Shown here piece after piece: positions 11,760 through 25,700 of a DNA stretch of 64,000 nucleotides. The translations under genes and the position numbers were made by a program. The notes under the pieces are model-generated. The model saw only the letters and a list, made by a program, of their open reading frames with translations, made no database searches and had not been told where the DNA came from. Location: positions 43,254,376 through 43,318,375 of the forward strand of contig CM017558.1 of NCBI GenBank assembly GCA_007844125.1, written 5' to 3'. Every line of letters starts with the position of its first letter. Position 1 is the stretch's first letter. Origin of the DNA: Sinonovacula constricta. Taxonomy: Eukaryota; Mollusca; Bivalvia; Cardiida; Solecurtidae.

Positions 11760-12016
11760 TTAAAATGTAGGCCATTCTTTTCCGAACAAGTGCGGTAACT
11801 TCAGACTGAGATGGTACGAATGGCCTTTGTCGTACATAACATGGTAGAAGGCAGTGAGGCCTTGCGCGGGAAATCGCAAATATCTCAGACTGGTAGATAA
11901 TGCATGGTCAATTGAATACTTGTTCCAGTAAAAGTTCACTCGCTCACCTTTTCGACCCTTTCCTTGAATCATAAAGTGGTATTCATACGCGGCATTGTTT
12001 ATTCATAACCCTGCAG
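11760..12016 (-). CDS. Unrecognised open frame, doubtful
   Basis: An open frame of about 75 codons ends at 11760 (VNFYWNKYSIDHALS and YHLSLKLPHLFGKEWPTF inside). The residue mix looks protein-like, but no family was recognised, no splice acceptor is convincing, and the nearby genes do not need it. It may be a relic of a mobile element or a chance frame. Confidence 0.2.
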
Positions 12017-12609
12017 TCCATGTATATCTGCATTAAACAATATCATCGCTTGAACATCTAGTTTTAAAAAAATTCCACTACTAATTTTAACATTGAAAGC
12101 ATGCCTGGACACAATTGACAAATCTAGTTTTCTTCGGCATATATATTTGTTTTTTTTAGAGGCACTACTTTTTCCCAGGCATTTACTAACCGCGGGAAGT
12201 CAAGGTCATGCATGGTCAAACCTTCGGGTTTGGGAAATTTAGCTTTCTCGTTATTCTGGACGGTGTCTCAAGCGACATCACATACAAACTGTGTAGGTAG
12301 TACATGGGATTTTAACTGAAGAGTAGGAGGGGAGCGGACGGTCGAATGAACAGCGCCGGAATATCAGAGACCAGAGGAAATGGTTGAAACGGGGAGCGCA
12401 CTGTCATTAGAACAAGTGATCAACTGACTACGCATAATGTACTAGGTCGAGATATTTATGTATTGACAGAGGTCAATCATATGGTGTTAGCATCCCAGTC
12501 AAAGCTGCTACGCGCATTTGGAAAGGAATGGCGGACTTGGGACTTTTTATACTCATATCACAGATTAAAAGTCGGGTTATTTTCGTCTCATCCGTTTGCA
12601 TGTTGAAAA

Positions 12610-12615
12610 TTTATT
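12610..12615 (-). promoter_or_regulatory. Possible poly(A) signal of the serine hydrolase gene
   Basis: AATAAA on the minus strand about 360 bases past the TAG, the first clear hexamer I noticed downstream. Cleavage position not determined. Confidence 0.35.
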
Positions 12616-12974
12616 TTAAACCCAAAACTTAGGCTAAAATGCTAAAATTATACAGAAAGTGAGCAAGTATTGAATGAAAGTTAGATTAGTTTCTGTTATC
12701 GGATATTAGTGACACTGATGTAACTTTTGTACCACTGTATATTTTATATTTTAGGCGTTCATTTGCAGTTTAAGACGTGCCTACTTTACAAATTCAAATG
12801 TGTTGTGCATTTTGTTTAATTTTGATCATTGTTTGCACTTACAGGGTCTTATACCGCACTACAATTACAGTAGGCGTTCCATGCAAGATTTCAGTGGCAT
12901 ATCTTGGAATTCAGGATATTGTGCCCTGATGTCTACAAGTAAGTCTGACTTGTGACAGGTTGGTAAATACGGGT

Positions 12975-13708
12975 CTAAGGGACTATGGGTACAGTGACAA
13001 TGCCGCCAAGGAAAACCAACAATGTCACATGGCCTAGTAAAGAGCCAATGGACACACGGCTTAAGAACGCACTGTTGGCTCCACTGGAGACCTTACTACC
13101 GGGAAACTGATCAAAACGGATACCTTTACTAAACGTGATATTTATCGGATGGATAAACAGGTTAAAGGATTCTACAATGTCGTCTACATCTCGTATGAAC
13201 GTTACTGGATATGTGACTGTGATGTTTTCAGTTATGTAGCGTTCGATGGCATACTCCCAAGGGTCTGTCATATTGAAAGCAAACGTGTCTGCCTGCGATT
13301 GTGGCAATAAATCACCCTGGATAAGATTCATGTTTAACCGCAGCTGTCCCTTTCCTTCAGGGCCCTCCTGCAGCACAATGTCGACATCAGGGAAGAGATA
13401 GTTGCCAAATCGTCCTACAAAGTCTTCCAGATTTGTGAAGTTGTACTTAGGCGGTTTGTCCATTTCGAAATCCGTATCGTTGTACCATGGACTAGGGTAT
13501 GTGCAGACTGAGATGACGTCCAGCCATGGATGCTCTGAGAGAAGAATGTCGGAAAGATAGGCGAATATTGTGAAGAGTCCAGTCATTGGGTCCGCAGGGA
13601 TACCAGGGCCGTTCATGCTGGCGTAGATTCCGATGTTGTCGTCCGGGAAAAGCCAAATTAGAGAGACGTATGCAAACAAACCTCCAGAATGCCAAACTCT
13701 AGGGCGTC
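12975..13708 (-). CDS. Serine hydrolase exon 6: HxG motif, C-terminal domain and stop
   Basis: 734 bp from acceptor GATTTACAG to TAG. The first codons give RPRVWHSGG, the KTG-like box, then WLFPDDNIGIYASMNGPG. A ~200-residue C-terminal domain follows, with several N-x-S/T sequons. It ends in a Ser/Gly/Ala-rich stretch and a hydrophobic tail (LLGHVTLLVFLGG) compatible with GPI anchoring or membrane insertion. Confidence 0.9.
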
Positions 13709-16700
13709 CTGTAAATCAGACGAAATGTCAACTTACAATATTGGTACAAGAACTTTAAGGTTGGATTTGTTGGAAATAGATAATCATCGCCATTTTAAAC
13801 GTCATCATGATCATCACCAGGATCATCATCACCAGGATCATCATCACCAGGATCATCACCACTATTATTATCATTACTACCATCAGAATCATCAACACCA
13901 TCACAATCATCACCACCATCATAATCATCACCAGGATCATCACCACAATAATTACCACCATCACAATCATTACCACCATCATACTCATTACCAGGATAAT
14001 CACCACCATCATGATCATCACCAGGATCATCACCACCACCATGATCATCACATCATATCCATCATGATCATCACCAGGATCATCACTACCATCGTGATCA
14101 TCACCAGGATCATCAGCACCACCATCAGGATCATCAGCACCATCGTAATCATAACCATTATCACAATCATCATCACCATCATGATTATCCCCACTATTAT
14201 AATCACCACCATCATGACCATTATCATAATTATTATATCACCTCTATATTCGGATATAAACCAGGCATATCCATAACCCGTCGTTGTGTCGTTAACTGGA
14301 TATTTCGGAGTCTGCATCTGGTTCACGATGAAGGAGGGAATGGGATTGTGGTTCTGAAACATTTGTTTACTAATTAATCTCTCCAGTAAACCAATAAATG
14401 CTTGATTGGCACATACATGTGTATTCTGGTTTGAGCAGGTTATGCTCAAATGATTGAATTGCATTGTGTTACAAATGGAAGTACCGCAGTTAATATATAA
14501 GGATAACATAGATATAGATGTGAATCAATTTTACAAAACAAACAATAAAATTGTTTATTTTTTCCCAAAGTTTTATATTCTAATACGACTCAGAAAACTG
14601 CAAATCTGTATCTCCATCGAAAGTCCGTTCAACGTATAAATGATTGTTCATAAATGAACATCATGTGATGTTGATACCGTTTACAGCCATAAGTCGTGTG
14701 AAGCACGTGAATGCAATGTGTACCACAGAAAGGCATGATCGGAAAAGTAGGACTAAAGGATAGAAGCAACCTGGTTCATAAATAGATTTTCTGTCAAGGG
14801 ATAAACCATCTGACCCGTTCAAAGGCGAGTCAATGTGAGCCTTTAGGTAGCAGTGAGAGAGTTCATTCACAGAAGAAGCTCCTTAAATCATTCTTGAGAA
14901 AAGTGAACCAACATGGACGGAAGTGAAAGATGTCATGAAAACACGTTCTTCATTTGCTCCAGGACTTTTCGCTTCAAGACTGTTATAGGGTTTACTGCCT
15001 ATGGTTTGAAGGGATCTGCTGTTGCCTGCTCGCAGCAAGCCAAATGCTGTTTTCAACAAAAGGAAAAACATATTTTCTCTGTGTTGCCCGTGTAATGACA
15101 TCCTACATGGGTGGTAGCATGAACACGTCTCCTCATACGCTAGGGATTCTAGGCTTCTCAGGGTATGGTGTAAACACCAGTGCACTCACCCACCTGCTTC
15201 ATCAATCACTAGAACCTGAAGTGGAAACGTAACATTTAGCCAATGCCTATGGTATCATACTTCAACGGTTGATACAAGACAGCACTGCGAACCTACCATT
15301 TCCCAGACCATGCAACAAAGCTGATTCTGAATTACTTCAGTAATCTCCCCTTGATGTCCTCGCGCAAAACGCTTCACCACAATAAACTAATGCGGAGGTA
15401 GAAAGTATAAATCGCATTTTTTCTCATTCTGTTCATGAGTTTTAAAGACATTTCTACGTATTCATTCAAATCCATGATACAAAGATGAAATGGTCGTCCA
15501 TACAGAAACCCACAACTAAGCCAGATGGATTTTGAAGTCACATGAAGAGATTGCATTGATGTAAAAAAATGCACTTAATTTAAATCATGGGGTTTGAGTG
15601 TGAGGAAATGAAAGACCTGAAATTGGACCTGGACGTTATGGCCTCTCAACGAACTTACAGATCATTTACTGAAAAAAATACTAATGTTGCAAATGCAAGT
15701 CTTCTGCTTCCACTGCCAGATTCTAGTGACAGTACGAACAGCAGTGCAGATGGTCAATAAGTCCAGCAGTAAAAGATTCTGCAAGTAAGCTGGGGCATAA
15801 AGATCGTGGTCGAGAAAGATTGGGGACAAGATGATTCAAAGTTGGAAAGAAGCAACGTCGATTCTGTCTGTTGTCTCATGATGTGTTCTTGTACGAAATC
15901 TGGGCGGTCACAAAAGGAAAAAAAACAAAGAATCGAAAGACAAGAGGAAAAGTTAAGGACATCAACAGCTGTCCAAATGGATTTATGGAGAAAATAGACT
16001 GTACCAGACAGAAGACTCATAGACAAAAATCAAGATCCATTTTTTAAAGTTTAATGCTTAGAGTGCAAAATCCTTGTTGAATGATAGTAACTTGGCTGAT
16101 GACATTTTCGTCAGCAGTTAAGCTATATGATGAATACTCAAGAATCAGTAAATTTCTGTTTCTTACAATGGGATCTAAAATTAAACCGTTCAAATTATTT
16201 TTCAGTTTGAAAAACTGTTTTCATTTCACTAAGTAAACAGTTTAAACAGCAGTATTATATATGTAATTGCCATGAAGTATAAATAACAGGTTTACAATAA
16301 ATGAATGATCTATCGTATTTGATTTCTTTGTTGCTGTTGTTGTTTATCATTAGAAATGATGTTGAAAGTTTTACTTTGACTTGCCAAGTGACTAAAACTG
16401 ATAGAATATCTTTTGGTAGTTCATAGTTCGTTGACAACTCTAGGTGTGATACAAAGTGTCTTCTGGTAGAAAGCAAAACTTCATTGGATCAAACTTTTAT
16501 TTAATTAGAGTTTATATCAGTTAGTTACAAATTCAAACTTAAAGTGAACGCACACTGGCTCGTCTCGCTCACACTCTGGTTAGTCTCAATCGGAGTAAAC
16601 TGTATAACCGCCCCCCTCCATGTCTCCCCCTTAACCTAATGTGTAGAATCTTCTGCGCAGTGACCACTTAACCACAAGGATATTTTAATTATTTCAATGT

Positions 16701-19700
16701 ACAAGGCTAGCCAGGAGGGTTAATCATTGCCCATCCATCAACATGACTGTGTTTGTAACTTGTTTTGCACTACAGCAATGGCAATTTCGATGGCACCATG
16801 GCCGTTTTGTTCCGGTTCTTGTTGACTTACTGGAAAGGGAGAGGGAACAGAAAAGACCCGGAATAGAGAAAATCTCATCAGGAATCCATTTTGTAAAGGC
16901 AGGGCAACTACATCAACTTCGTGCCACTCGGCTTCCTGGGAGATGAGAAAAGATCCGCGCTTGATAGGCCTACACATCTATCCATATGTTATCTACACAG
17001 ACCGGAGTCCAGACATTTGGTGTGGTAAACATCTAGTAAGAAAAATCATTATGATCAAACTGACCATGCCCTGGGAACATACTTGGTAGGAGGCGTATGA
17101 AAGGAAACACTCCAGAGTAGTGCAGACAGGAGGGATGAGAAGCATGGCTGTTCCCGGTGGAGATTGGAGCAAGGGCCTCCCCAGTCTGGTCAGTATGGAG
17201 GCGACTTCAAATGATGGGGATTCTCGGGAATAATAGAAGAGCAGCCATCAGCTAGCTAACTAAAGCGGCAGAGTGGGGGCGTCAGGATGGCTGTGGTGCC
17301 ACAGAAATGGGCCTAACCGCAGAAAATTGACAATAGCGGGTAGTACTTACGATCACCGACACCTCCAACAAGAGGACATATTGGAAAAGAGTTCGAAGCG
17401 TCCCATGACGTTTGGGGTCCACCTGACGGTGCTCTTTATGTAGGAGAATAATATGGACGGTTGTTAAGATGTTAAACCTTTTGCGTTCGCTGTTACTTCT
17501 GTGCATCTTAACTTCCATCCATGGGATAAAACAACAAACACATTCATCATTTAACCCAGCTTAAAGCCCATGAAAAAATAAACGTTGCTGAATGTTTATG
17601 AAATATATTTTAAAGGATATTTTTATACGTCCACTGTAATATTGTTTATGATTATGTTGGATGAGTAAATTACCCAAAGTGTTTCGATTATAAGCGCTCT
17701 ATACCTGAAACGCATCCTGTAGCATGGTCGGCTCGATGAGTTGTCGGCCCGAGTCAGTTCGACCCTGATTAAGATTGAACTTCATCCACCGGGCCATGTC
17801 CTCAGCAGTTGAGAAGGTGATTCCTGCAGGTTCCAAAGGGGTCATCCTGGTGTAATTAATACATTAATTATTTAACAATAATGATAATAATAAAATTTTA
17901 AAAAAAAAACCTTATGCCGTAAATACTTTGCCACTAGGTATTTACAAAGCAATTATATAAAAGCCATTTTGAGAAAGTTTATCTCCTTTTAAAACAATTA
18001 CATTTTTCTTATTGAACCAGAGACAATAAATGCATCGTCCGCAAATTAAACAAGGTGAATGGATAAAATATTAATTCCCGCGAGAAATTCCGCCATATTC
18101 TCGTGTAGAACAGAGTCATTAATATTTTTAAACGAGTATCAGTAATGTTACCCCCCTCCAACTTTCAAAAGTCCAACTAGGCAGTCGTGAACTCTGAAAC
18201 GTTATTTATAGTGGCATATTATCGCCACCACGTAACAACTTTTCGTGAATCTGGATTGATTTTTCATGAAATCTGATACTTCAATGGTAGCGAGAATATG
18301 TGACTAGAGTTTGGTAAATGATTTACAATCAGCATTAGCACATCAAATAAAAAAATGATAAATTGAACTATTTATTCCTGCTTGGATTCAGTCATAGACC
18401 ATTTTTGTGTCTTAAATAACTTTAAAAAACCTAGCTAAAACGTTTAGAATAAAAATCAGTTTCAGCAATGCTGTGATTTGAATTTTTGAGAGAAACCATT
18501 TCATGAGATCTATTAATGCCAACATTCAATACTTATTCATCTTCTACCAAAATATTTGATGACAGACGTGAAAGGTTGAACACACATTCATTACTATATT
18601 TGATAAAAAAGACATATTTATCCAAGATAGAACTATTTTATACAAAAACACAACATACATATATATTCCAAATGTTCCATTCTGCATCACGTTATTCTTG
18701 TAGACATACGGTTTGGCCACGTCTTCTTCATATACGTCGTTATCACTACCAATAATATGTGTTGACGTCATACCAATTGGCTCAAAAATCCGTGACGTAA
18801 TCAATTCTTTCCATGGTTTCCTACCGAGAACTTCCGTCACGTGTGCACACAGAACATACATCATGTTGTTATACAGGAAATTGGAGCGAAACTCTGCGTG
18901 TTTCGGCAGCAGATAGGCTCGTCTGAAATGAATATAATTGTATTTTAATATGTAGATATTTTGTTCTCTAGCGGAAAGGTGTCTTAATCTTGATCGTCCT
19001 TGATAATGTTCATTGAGCCTACGACAAGTGAACCTAAAATGCTTTGTAGACAGTATTATGGATTTAATCGAGTGTTGCTGATGTTTGTCCTTCAGTCCTT
19101 TCCGTGCATGCTGAAAGTAAAATAGCCGCGGTGATCGGAATAGAAAAAATAAATAAAATCGTCTATACGATGTAATATTCTTGCCTGTTATTTTTAAACA
19201 AAATGGCTGCTGTAATATTATTACAGGGTATGGACACATGCTTATATACATACTGACTTATTTCTGCAATTGTCGTCTCGGTAGGATACTGGCCAACGAA
19301 GGCGTAGTCCGTTATGGTCGTTAACCCAGTCCTATGTGACAGCATGTCAGCAAGAGTCATTTCCCTTGTTAACTCTTCTGAGAAGAATTGCAGATCTAAA
19401 CCTTCAATGTCGGTGAGCTTCGAGTCCCAGTTGTACCTGTGTTTTGAAAACAGAGAAGTTATCACTTAAAAGTAAACGTCTCTTAACTTTTCTCTACTTA
19501 TAGGCGTCAGAAGTTATTTTCCTAACACACTGCATGGATTCTCTTTGCGCACCAAAGTTGTCATTGCATCTGTATTTAGTTCAGTTAAATAACATGGACA
19601 CTACATGAAGGACTGAAAACTTTATCTGTTATTGTGTACATACATATAACAAACGTTTAGGTAAATTAGTCGACTTGTGACTCCCTTGCCGCTTTGATTA

Positions 19701-22700
19701 CTTTAAGTAATTAATAGAAATAAGTACATGTGGCCTACAACAACGTGGACTTGGTATCTGGTTTTGCTCGGATGGATATAATGATGCGTACCTGTTGTAA
19801 TAACTTGTTTTAAACAACGTATGCATTGGCTCTTATAATGGATACGTTATTGTTACACTTGTGAAATAGTTACGCGCTTTCTTATAATGATTTTTAAAGA
19901 ATAATTTAGTTTAATTAAACTACATGGTATAGATGTTTATCCTTTAAAAATCTAGACTTATATAATTTAGAAATTGAGAATACATAGTTTGATCCAAGTT
20001 AGTTTTATTGTTTTCAATGTTGTTTTTACATATCTAGAAATTCTAGTTGTACATCACATGCAATCATAATTAGTTGATAATTTTGTGTTTAATATTGCTG
20101 AAATATATCTATAAATCCTTGAAAGGGAGTAATAGGAAAAGAATATATAATGTAAATATAGAATGAAAATATATTTAGTTATTCATAAATGCATAACTTG
20201 CGGTTTGGGTTGCGTTGGGTAGTACAACCTGGTCTTGTATCGGTTTTTCATTATAAACGGATGATCTTTTAATGATTGCAATTGTGTGACTGAAAACAAT
20301 AAAATGATTACCTTTATACTAAACATATTCCTATCACTAAAATTTGGGATAAATCACTAAAATGACCAAACACCATTCCCAGCATTTAATTACAGCGGTA
20401 AAATATATTTTTACTTCAGTATTTCTTTCTTTAAAATTATGCTTAAAAGTTAAAATTACTATATATTTATGACAAAATACAAATATCTCAGTAATGTTTA
20501 TATTTATGTATGTTGCTTTCTTTTGACAGGGCCGGTTAATATTGACATTTAACAACCAAAACAACAACAACAGCAGCAAAAACGCTCGACGTTTAATTAA
20601 TTTTATAATGACAACTCCAAATAAGGCAAAAACTAAAAAATTACAAGACTGACATATTGAACTCCAGGTCCGAAACGTCATCGTAGGCGGAGCGTCCCTC
20701 ACCTTTATTCACCAGTAGAGATAAGGCAAGAAATATGTTGATGACGTAAACTTAACAACGACACTCGTAAAGATGTAAAGAGACATTTATAGAATTAACT
20801 TGCAGGTTAATAAATTTGTAACGAAAGTTTGTGTGTACGATTTGACTGTGTAAAGAATAAACAATACCCGGCATTATTCAGAGGCTTGAGTTTCAGCTCG
20901 TCTTATGCAAAGCTTTAGATAGAACAGAACAGAAAAGTTGCTTCCATGTGTAACAGTATCTTAACCAGTATTTCGACTGCGGCACACACTACTAGCATAA
21001 ACACAACTTTTGAAAATATAAATTTGCAAGGACCGTCTAAAATTCTATTTCCGGTGTCCTTACCCACAATTCCGGACTCAACTGTAAAAAGTTCAGCAGG
21101 AAGTCGGCTGGTCAGAAACGGTCTTTTTCCAAAGTATACAGATTTTATATTTTGTCTTTCTTACACTTAAGAAGAGTTTTCTCATATTTTTACTATATAT
21201 GTAATGCCTGTGGGCAGCCTTCTGCCAGCTGACTTCCCCCGTCGGCTTTCAGTCCCTATTAAAGATGGAATCCACATTTTAGACATTTCTAAATTAATCA
21301 GATGAAAGACTGATTGATTACTCTTCAATTAAGGTAACGTCCGTTGGTTATTGACCACCAAAATAAATAATGATTGATTTACTGTTGATAACAATTCGTT
21401 TTTAATCGTTCAGATTAAGCGGTCACGTGATGGAACATACTGACCAGTTTTCTGCTTGTGGTATCTCTGTCAACACTTATTTGTATTGTTTAGTAAATTT
21501 ATCTCACTTACATTAATGTTTGAACAGAAAATAATTACTTTGTTTAAACCTTTTTTATTGCCAATACAAATAGTTACAATCCATGGCATACATACAAATA
21601 AATAAAGGCAAACGGGTTGAGGTAAAAGTTTAACAACTTAGAGAAAATCTCTCCCCGAAAATGATTAATAAATGGTACATAGCTTAATGGACATGCGTGC
21701 ACGTGCCTTTCATAGCTGTGATGAAAGTCAGTTCGTCGTAATTTTTAACAGTTCACACAATTCACAAATTAAAAGCTACAAAGAAAATTTAGGTGATAAA
21801 GGTCATATTTACTTTAGTAAACAGCAATAAAATAAAGTCTCTGTAATAAAATCATTTCTATTAAAAGATGATAAATAAAAAAGGTGGTAAGGAATCGCAG
21901 CATATGGGTTTCAAATCGGTGGCCTCGCGTGTTGTTGTGTTTGCTCTTTTTTATATAAGGTGTGGTCATAGTTTTGCTGTAACTTATACATTTGGCATGT
22001 AAATACCTTTGTTCAATGCTTCAAGTCTTAATATATGCTGCAATAATCATAGGACCTTGTCATGTTTCTGAGATACCAGCACACAATCACGCGACCACTT
22101 AGACAGACATGTATGTCACATTTCTACTGTTCATTGTCAGTGTTATTGCAACTTGACTTCATAGACATACCTCGATCATCTATGTTACACAAGAAAACCG
22201 TTGATGCGAAACATCAAAGGCGACGCAAAAGATTAAAACAAATTTATGTCATACATTTTTAAACTTAATTAAAGGTGATATCCGTCAGTTTTCTTTATTC
22301 ATATACAGGTCAATAAATAAAAAACAACTCCATAACAGGAATTATGACGCGAATTTTTATCAGGGTTATTTATGACAGTCCGTAAAACAGACTTTCTCCA
22401 TATGCAAATCAGTGAGCATCCCCTATATAGCTATCGTGCTCCAGCGCGTAGCCAATAACGGACGAGTTACTACTTCAACTCGAGTGCATTTCAAGCGCAG
22501 TATATTTCATCGAGAGAAATATAAAACTTACCTAAAGATCATTGTTAGGGAGTGTTTTAGACAATCTTACTGATTATAACCCAGTATGTACGGCGGTACA
22601 AAGTCTTCTTTCATTTTCTTTTATTTTGCATATCATCGAAACAATCAAACGGAGTTTAAAACGTTGAATATGTTGCTGTTACAATCCTTATTGACAAGAA

Positions 22701-25700
22701 CTTTACGTGTTTGGTTCTACCATGAAACATCCTAATTGAGGTCAGTAACTCATCAATTAGGAAATCGTACTCGCCACTCTAGTGTAACACATGTTTAAGT
22801 GCCAATTTGCGAACGCTTAACCCGAGACGCGCTTGGCCTCAGCATATTATCACTTAATGGCGTATTTACGAGAAGTCAGTATAATTTAACACACAATGTA
22901 GTGTTTGCATGGTTGTTTTATAAATGAATACATGATTCGAACTCGACCATAAGGGTCATAATTTTGTCTCTCTGGTGTTTTGGTGGATGTCATAAAACTA
23001 TGTGCTGTATAATCGCTGACTCGGCGGATTGTCATCCTTAATATCTTAACACATATACTTTTGGCTCGACGGTGAGTCGAATTCATACGATTCTAACTAC
23101 TACATGTTTCGGGGGTCGCGTGTCAAGTGTAGGCTACGGAAAGCAACTGTGGAACCGGCTTCAATCGTGGCTTTCGGCAGTGTCAATTACACTACAAACA
23201 AATTACGAGGGGCATTTATAAAGTACAAATCAGTGTGGCGCTTTAGTCGTATACGTAATATTTCCGCAGGAATTGTTAGACCAACCCTTCGAAGTATTCC
23301 CCTTTGACTTGGATGCACTTTTCCAAGCGATGAATCCAATCGGAAAATGCTTTTCGGTGGCTCTCTTTAGGTATAGTATTTAGACACTGGAAAAGCGCGC
23401 TGCCGACGGCGTGCCGAGATTCAAAACGTCGACCTCTTATGTAGTTCTTGATATATGGATTCAACCAAAAATCGCACGGAGCAAGATCAGGGCTATATGC
23501 AGGGTGTGGTAAAGTGTCAATGCTGTTGTCGCTAAGATACGACTTACCACCACTGACTTGTGGGCAGGTGCGTTATCATGAAGGAGCTTATTCCGCGTAC
23601 GCCGGTACGGGGACGGGCTGCAGTATAGTGGCTTACAACAGCAGAAAGAACCGAATCTCGGTAAAATATTCCAGTAACCACCTGACTTCTGGTATAGGAA
23701 TTCGAGCCACCATTCCCTGGCAATCAAAAAAGAATGCATACATAATGCGTTTTGAGGTGCGAGCTCTACGGGCAACTTGGGGCCGTTCGTCATTTTCACT
23801 GACCCACACCTTATTTTCTTCTTTAATGTCAGGCTCATAAAAATATACCCATGTTTCATCGCCAGTCACAATTTCATTCATGCGGTTTTGGTCAGCATTC
23901 TTGTATATATCGAGCAGCTGTGACGCAATTCGCACGCGTTCCCGTTTTTGGTACTCAGTGAGAAGGTGGGGTATCCACCTGGCGCAAACCTTGCGTAGTT
24001 TTAACACGCGAGTCAATATTTGAAAAGCCGATGACGAATTAATGCCACATAAATTACTTATCTCCTCCACTGTACAGCGGACATCATCTTCCACAGCTTT
24101 TTTTAACAGCGGCAATATTTCCGTCAGTCATTGTTGTAACTGGACGGCCAGGACGGGCCTCATCTTTTATCGCCTCTCTACCGGAGGTAAATAGACGGAC
24201 CCATCTTCTAACTGTGGCATACGATGGGGCACTATCCCCATAAACCTTGTCTAAGTCTGATTTAATATCAGGTGCAGCAACGCCAAGCAATGCGCGTATT
24301 TTAAAATACGCTCTTTGCTCATCTTGAGAATTGTTCTCTTTATCTGCCATTTTTAACTGCAGTTTACCTAACCGTAGTCGATTCAAGTGAACATTGCGCT
24401 CACTGTGTAGGTTTTTCCCGGTTTCCTCGTGCACGCAACTGTAGAGGAGAGTCTAATCTTTCAATACATGTATAACATGTACCAATTACGCTCGGATTAA
24501 CGTTAAAAATCGCACTGATTAATACTTTATAAATCCCCCTCGTATTTTACGTTAAATGTATATAATCCACTGTATCTCATGTGTACCGTTTTATTATGTG
24601 TAAGATGTACATCTATAACAGCAAATGCAGGTTGGTGAATCATATATATGAGACGGCTTCAGTTATCTTTTTAACCGATCAGACTGTAAAACAAAATGAA
24701 GCCTGTAGTTAACGTAAAGACTGACATGAAGGTAAACAATTCTCTGGCTCTCTGTCTGTCTCTCTGTCTGTCTCTGGATTTCTCACTTTCTCTTATACCA
24801 AGCACACGTCAACCCGCTGGAGTTACGACACAGCGGCTATATATATGTGTATGTATACATTCCTATAACATTAGGATGTACTTATTTCTTTCTTAAAAGG
24901 AATAATAAGGTTTTGAAACAGCCTTACTATTAGCGGGGTCATACTGACTAAATGTCATACTACCCTTAATTACTTGAAATCTTTATTCATTGACAAACAA
25001 ACAATAAATAAATAAATTAAAAAAAACGTGTGTGCTTTTTGAAAATATCCTTTCCGATAACACATTATATTGTCTTATTAGCAAAATCTTTACTCTCAGT
25101 GAGCTGTCATCACCTTGTCGACGTATAATGTAAACATTTCCGCTGAAGGTAGAACAGCGGACCTGATGGATAGCATTGAGATGAACCACATGCTCCCCAG
25201 GTTCAGATTGTGTTTACGCTTTTTCAGCCCGACATCCTGTAAAAAGCGGGATTTAGCGGAGAGGGGGGTAGGATGGGTGTGGCGGGCGGCATTGCCCAGC
25301 CCCGTCCCCCTCATTAGATGCTGCAGGTATATACTAAGCATAAAATATATTAATTTAGTTTACCCCCAACCCCACCTGATCGGCATCAGCAATAGAACGC
25401 GTTAGAGCGCATTTCCGACATTCGACAATACCAGACCATCTAGTAGTAAAAGTATTTACCTGTATAGAATCAACCTTATCATTCGTTTTCCTGGTTTCAA
25501 TAAATATATGTGGAAAATTCAATAATTATATGACGTCTTAAAAACGAACCCCTTTATGATAGCGTTCATATTAAGAAAACGTCCCTTCTAAGGTAAAATC
25601 CTGGAACCGTCAGTGACTGCAAATATCTTCCTCATATAGAAACTTTCATATTTAATATGTTCTCCAAAGTAACTATATCAATCTAAACAGAACCTGTATA

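Noticed and set aside
13689..14509. His-rich, Ile-rich and Met-rich frames
   Set aside because: CAT simple repeat in hydrolase intron 5; only 14242-14353 on the minus strand is exon.
18544..19251. 235-codon minus-strand frame as one exon
   Set aside because: Only 18659-18922 aligns with the hydrolase family; the rest is intron that happens to be open.
23448..23840. 130-codon plus-strand frame
   Set aside because: Antisense of the mariner transposase, whose motifs are on the minus strand.
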